Origin: an uncultured Alphaproteobacteria bacterium
GTDB taxonomy: Bacteria; Pseudomonadota; Alphaproteobacteria; Caulobacterales; Caulobacteraceae
Assembly (NCBI GenBank): GCA_903933475.1
Contig: CAIZKE010000088.1
Coordinates: 1 to 6,372, forward strand
Length of the DNA: 6,372 nt
Direction: 5' to 3'
Position 1 is the stretch's first letter, and the number at the start of each line of letters is the position of its first letter. The position numbers and the translations under genes were made by a program. Positions 4,857-6,372 of this stretch are shown here, one piece after another. The notes beneath the pieces are model-generated. The model was not told where the DNA came from and ran no database searches. It saw only the letters and a program-made list of their open reading frames with translations.

Positions 4857-6372
4857 ATGACCGATCCCTGGGAGTCTCTGGCCGGATCGGCGGCTGCAGA
4901 CCCGCCCCTGCGGCGGCTCTTCGACATCGAGCCCGACAGGGTCGGGGTCCTGACCTTCGAGGCCTGCGGCCTGGCCCTCGACCTGTCCAAGCAACCCTGG
5001 TCACAGTCCAGCTTCGCCCGTGCCCTGGACCTGGTCGCTGCCGCCGATCTTCCAGCCGCCCGCCAGGCCCTGTTCGCCGGCGAGCCGGTGAACGCCTCGG
5101 AGGGCCGGGCCGTCCTGCACATGGCCCTGCGTGCGCCGGAGGCCGGGCCCTGGGCGGCCCTTGGCCAGGATGTCACCGAAGAGGTCCGCTCTGCCCGGGA
5201 CCGCATCCTCGCCTTCGCCGGGGAGGTCCGCCGGAAGGGCGAGATCGACGCCGTCCTGCATATCGGCATCGGCGGCTCAGACCTTGGGCCGCGCCTCGTC
5301 TGGGAGGCCCTGGCCCCGGTCGCCCCCGGGATTGACCTGCGCTTCGCCGCCAATGTCGATCCGTCCGAGATCACCGCTGCCCTCGCCGGCCTGGATCCGG
5401 CCCGGACCCTGGTGGTGGTCGCCTCCAAGACCTTCTCCACCCAGGAGACCCTGTTCAACGCCCGCGCCGCCCGCGCCTGGCTGGAGACGGCGCCGGGGGC
5501 CGGCACCCGCCTGGTTGCCGTCACCGCCGCGCCAGAGGCCGCCGCCGCCTTCGGCGTCGCCCAGGAGCGTATCTTCCCCTTCGCAGACTGGGTCGGCGGA
5601 CGCTTCTCCCTGTGGTCGGCGGTGGGCCTGTCCTGCGCCATCGCCCTGGGGCCTGAGGCCTTTTCGGGCCTGCTTGGGGGTGCCGCGGCCATGGACGCCC
5701 ATTTCCGCCAGACCCCCGCCGGTGAGAACCTGCCCGTGGTCCTGGCCCTGGCCCATATCTTCAACCGCGACATCCTCGCCCGCCCGGCCCGCGCCGTGGT
5801 TCCCTATGCCCGCCGCCTCAGGCTTCTGCCGGCCTTCCTTCAGCAGCTGGAGATGGAGTCCAACGGCAAGCGCGTGGGCCGCAACGGGCGTCCCGTCGCC
5901 CGGCCGACCGCCGGGGTGGTGTTCGGCGAGCCGGGCACCAACGGCCAGCACGCCTTCTTCCAGGCCCTGCACCAGGGGACCGACGTCATCCCCCTCGATA
6001 TCCTTGCGGTTCGCCAACCGGTGGAGGGGGACCCGGCCGCCCACCGCGCCCTCCTGGCCAACGCCATAGCCCAGGCCGAGGCCCTGATGGCCGGACGCAC
6101 GGAGGCCGAGGCCCTTCAGGCCGCTGGCGGCGATCCCGTCCTCGCCGCCCAGAAGGCCTTTCCCGGCGACCGGCCCTCAGGCTTCCTCTTGATGGAACGG
6201 CTGGACCCGCCGACCCTTGGCGCCCTCCTGGCCCTGTTCGAGCACAAGGTCTTTGTCGAGGGGCTCCTCTGGGGGCTCAACAGCCTCGACCAGTGGGGCT
6301 TGGTGCTGGGCAAGGTGGTGGCGGCGCGCATCCTTCCCGAGTTGGATGGCGGCCCGGCCGGGACGCACGATC
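4857..6372 (+). CDS. pgi: Glucose-6-phosphate isomerase (3' end outside window)
   Basis: Cytoplasmic Pgi interconverts glucose-6-phosphate and fructose-6-phosphate. The frame is open from ATG 4857 to the right edge, giving 505 residues; the family is usually about 540-550, so only the last few dozen are missing. It has two SIS-type sugar-phosphate isomerase domains. Visible motifs are GIGGSDLGP (137-145), the phosphate-binding SKTFSTQET (190-198), the first family signature DWVGGRFSLWSAVG (244-257), ESNGK with catalytic Glu334, GTNGQHAFFQ with catalytic His365, and FEHKVF (461-466). Near the end, NSLDQWGLVLGK (475-486) keeps catalytic Lys486 but departs from the usual NSFDQWGVELGK in three positions. 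The gene follows dsbD by 5 bp with its ribosome binding site inside dsbD, so the two are probably co-transcribed and translationally coupled. In bacteria using the Entner-Doudoroff pathway, as Caulobacterales do, the enzyme mainly serves gluconeogenic return of fructose-6-phosphate and polysaccharide precursors. Identification is certain. Confidence 0.97.
   Translation, partial: MTDPWESLAGSAAADPPLRRLFDIEPDRVGVLTFEACGLALDLSKQPWSQSSFARALDLVAAADLPAARQALFAGEPVNASEGRAVLHMALRAPEAGPWAALGQDVTEEVRSARDRILAFAGEVRRKGEIDAVLHIGIGGSDLGPRLVWEALAPVAPGIDLRFAANVDPSEITAALAGLDPARTLVVVASKTFSTQETLFNARAARAWLETAPGAGTRLVAVTAAPEAAAAFGVAQERIFPFADWVGGRFSLWSAVGLSCAIALGPEAFSGLLGGAAAMDAHFRQTPAGENLPVVLALAHIFNRDILARPARAVVPYARRLRLLPAFLQQLEMESNGKRVGRNGRPVARPTAGVVFGEPGTNGQHAFFQALHQGTDVIPLDILAVRQPVEGDPAAHRALLANAIAQAEALMAGRTEAEALQAAGGDPVLAAQKAFPGDRPSGFLLMERLDPPTLGALLALFEHKVFVEGLLWGLNSLDQWGLVLGKVVAARILPELDGGPAGTHD

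Noticed and set aside
3745..5004. Minus-strand open frame (419 codons) across dsbD and the start of pgi
   Set aside because: Arg/Gly/Pro-rich low-complexity product, antisense to the membrane core and thioredoxin domain of dsbD; a composition artefact.
4703..5773. Minus-strand open frame (356 codons) across the dsbD end and pgi
   Set aside because: Product is Arg/Ser/Ala-rich without motifs, while the opposite strand encodes an unmistakable Pgi that runs off the window edge.
5131..6069. Plus-strand open frame (312 codons) within pgi in another frame
   Set aside because: Pro/Ser/Arg-rich out-of-frame translation of pgi; the real frame is the one starting at 4857.

Overview
The window looks like ordinary chromosome from a very GC-rich alphaproteobacterium. 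It is most likely in the Caulobacterales (Caulobacter, Phenylobacterium or Brevundimonas type), judging from the near-exclusive G/C-ending codons, a SapC-family gene, a DsbD/ScsB-type reductase with a large periplasmic domain next to pgi, and a candidate promoter resembling the Caulobacter housekeeping consensus. The genus is an inference and was not tested by any search. I see no insertion sequences, tRNA or rRNA genes, CRISPR arrays or phage genes.

Layout from left to right: (1) the C-terminal half of a GNAT acetyltransferase (+), cut by the window edge; (2) a two-domain MaoC-type enoyl-CoA hydratase (-), convergent with the GNAT gene; (3) a 195-bp divergent intergenic region; (4) a SapC-family gene (+); (5) a small protein resembling the hot-dog fold (-), convergent with sapC; (6) a short divergent intergenic region with an AT-rich promoter candidate; (7) a full-length DsbD/ScsB-type transmembrane thiol:disulfide reductase (+); (8) glucose-6-phosphate isomerase (pgi, +), which starts 5 bp after the dsbD stop and runs off the right edge with only its last few dozen residues missing.

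How the genes relate: dsbD and pgi almost certainly share a transcript. The reductase carries electrons from cytoplasmic thioredoxin to periplasmic partners, while Pgi interconverts glucose-6-phosphate and fructose-6-phosphate; the link looks like operon organisation, not one pathway. The two minus-strand proteins (one clear hydratase, one apparently non-catalytic relative) flank sapC and suggest acyl-CoA metabolism nearby.

The most distinctive structural feature is that both convergent gene pairs end in the same palindrome, CTAG, which supplies a TAG stop to both strands at once and leaves no room for a terminator. By eye CTAG occurs only three times in the window: the two shared stops and one intergenic copy. 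The most distinctive protein feature is a departure from the usual C-terminal signature of Pgi around its catalytic lysine. I found no convincing new multi-gene system.
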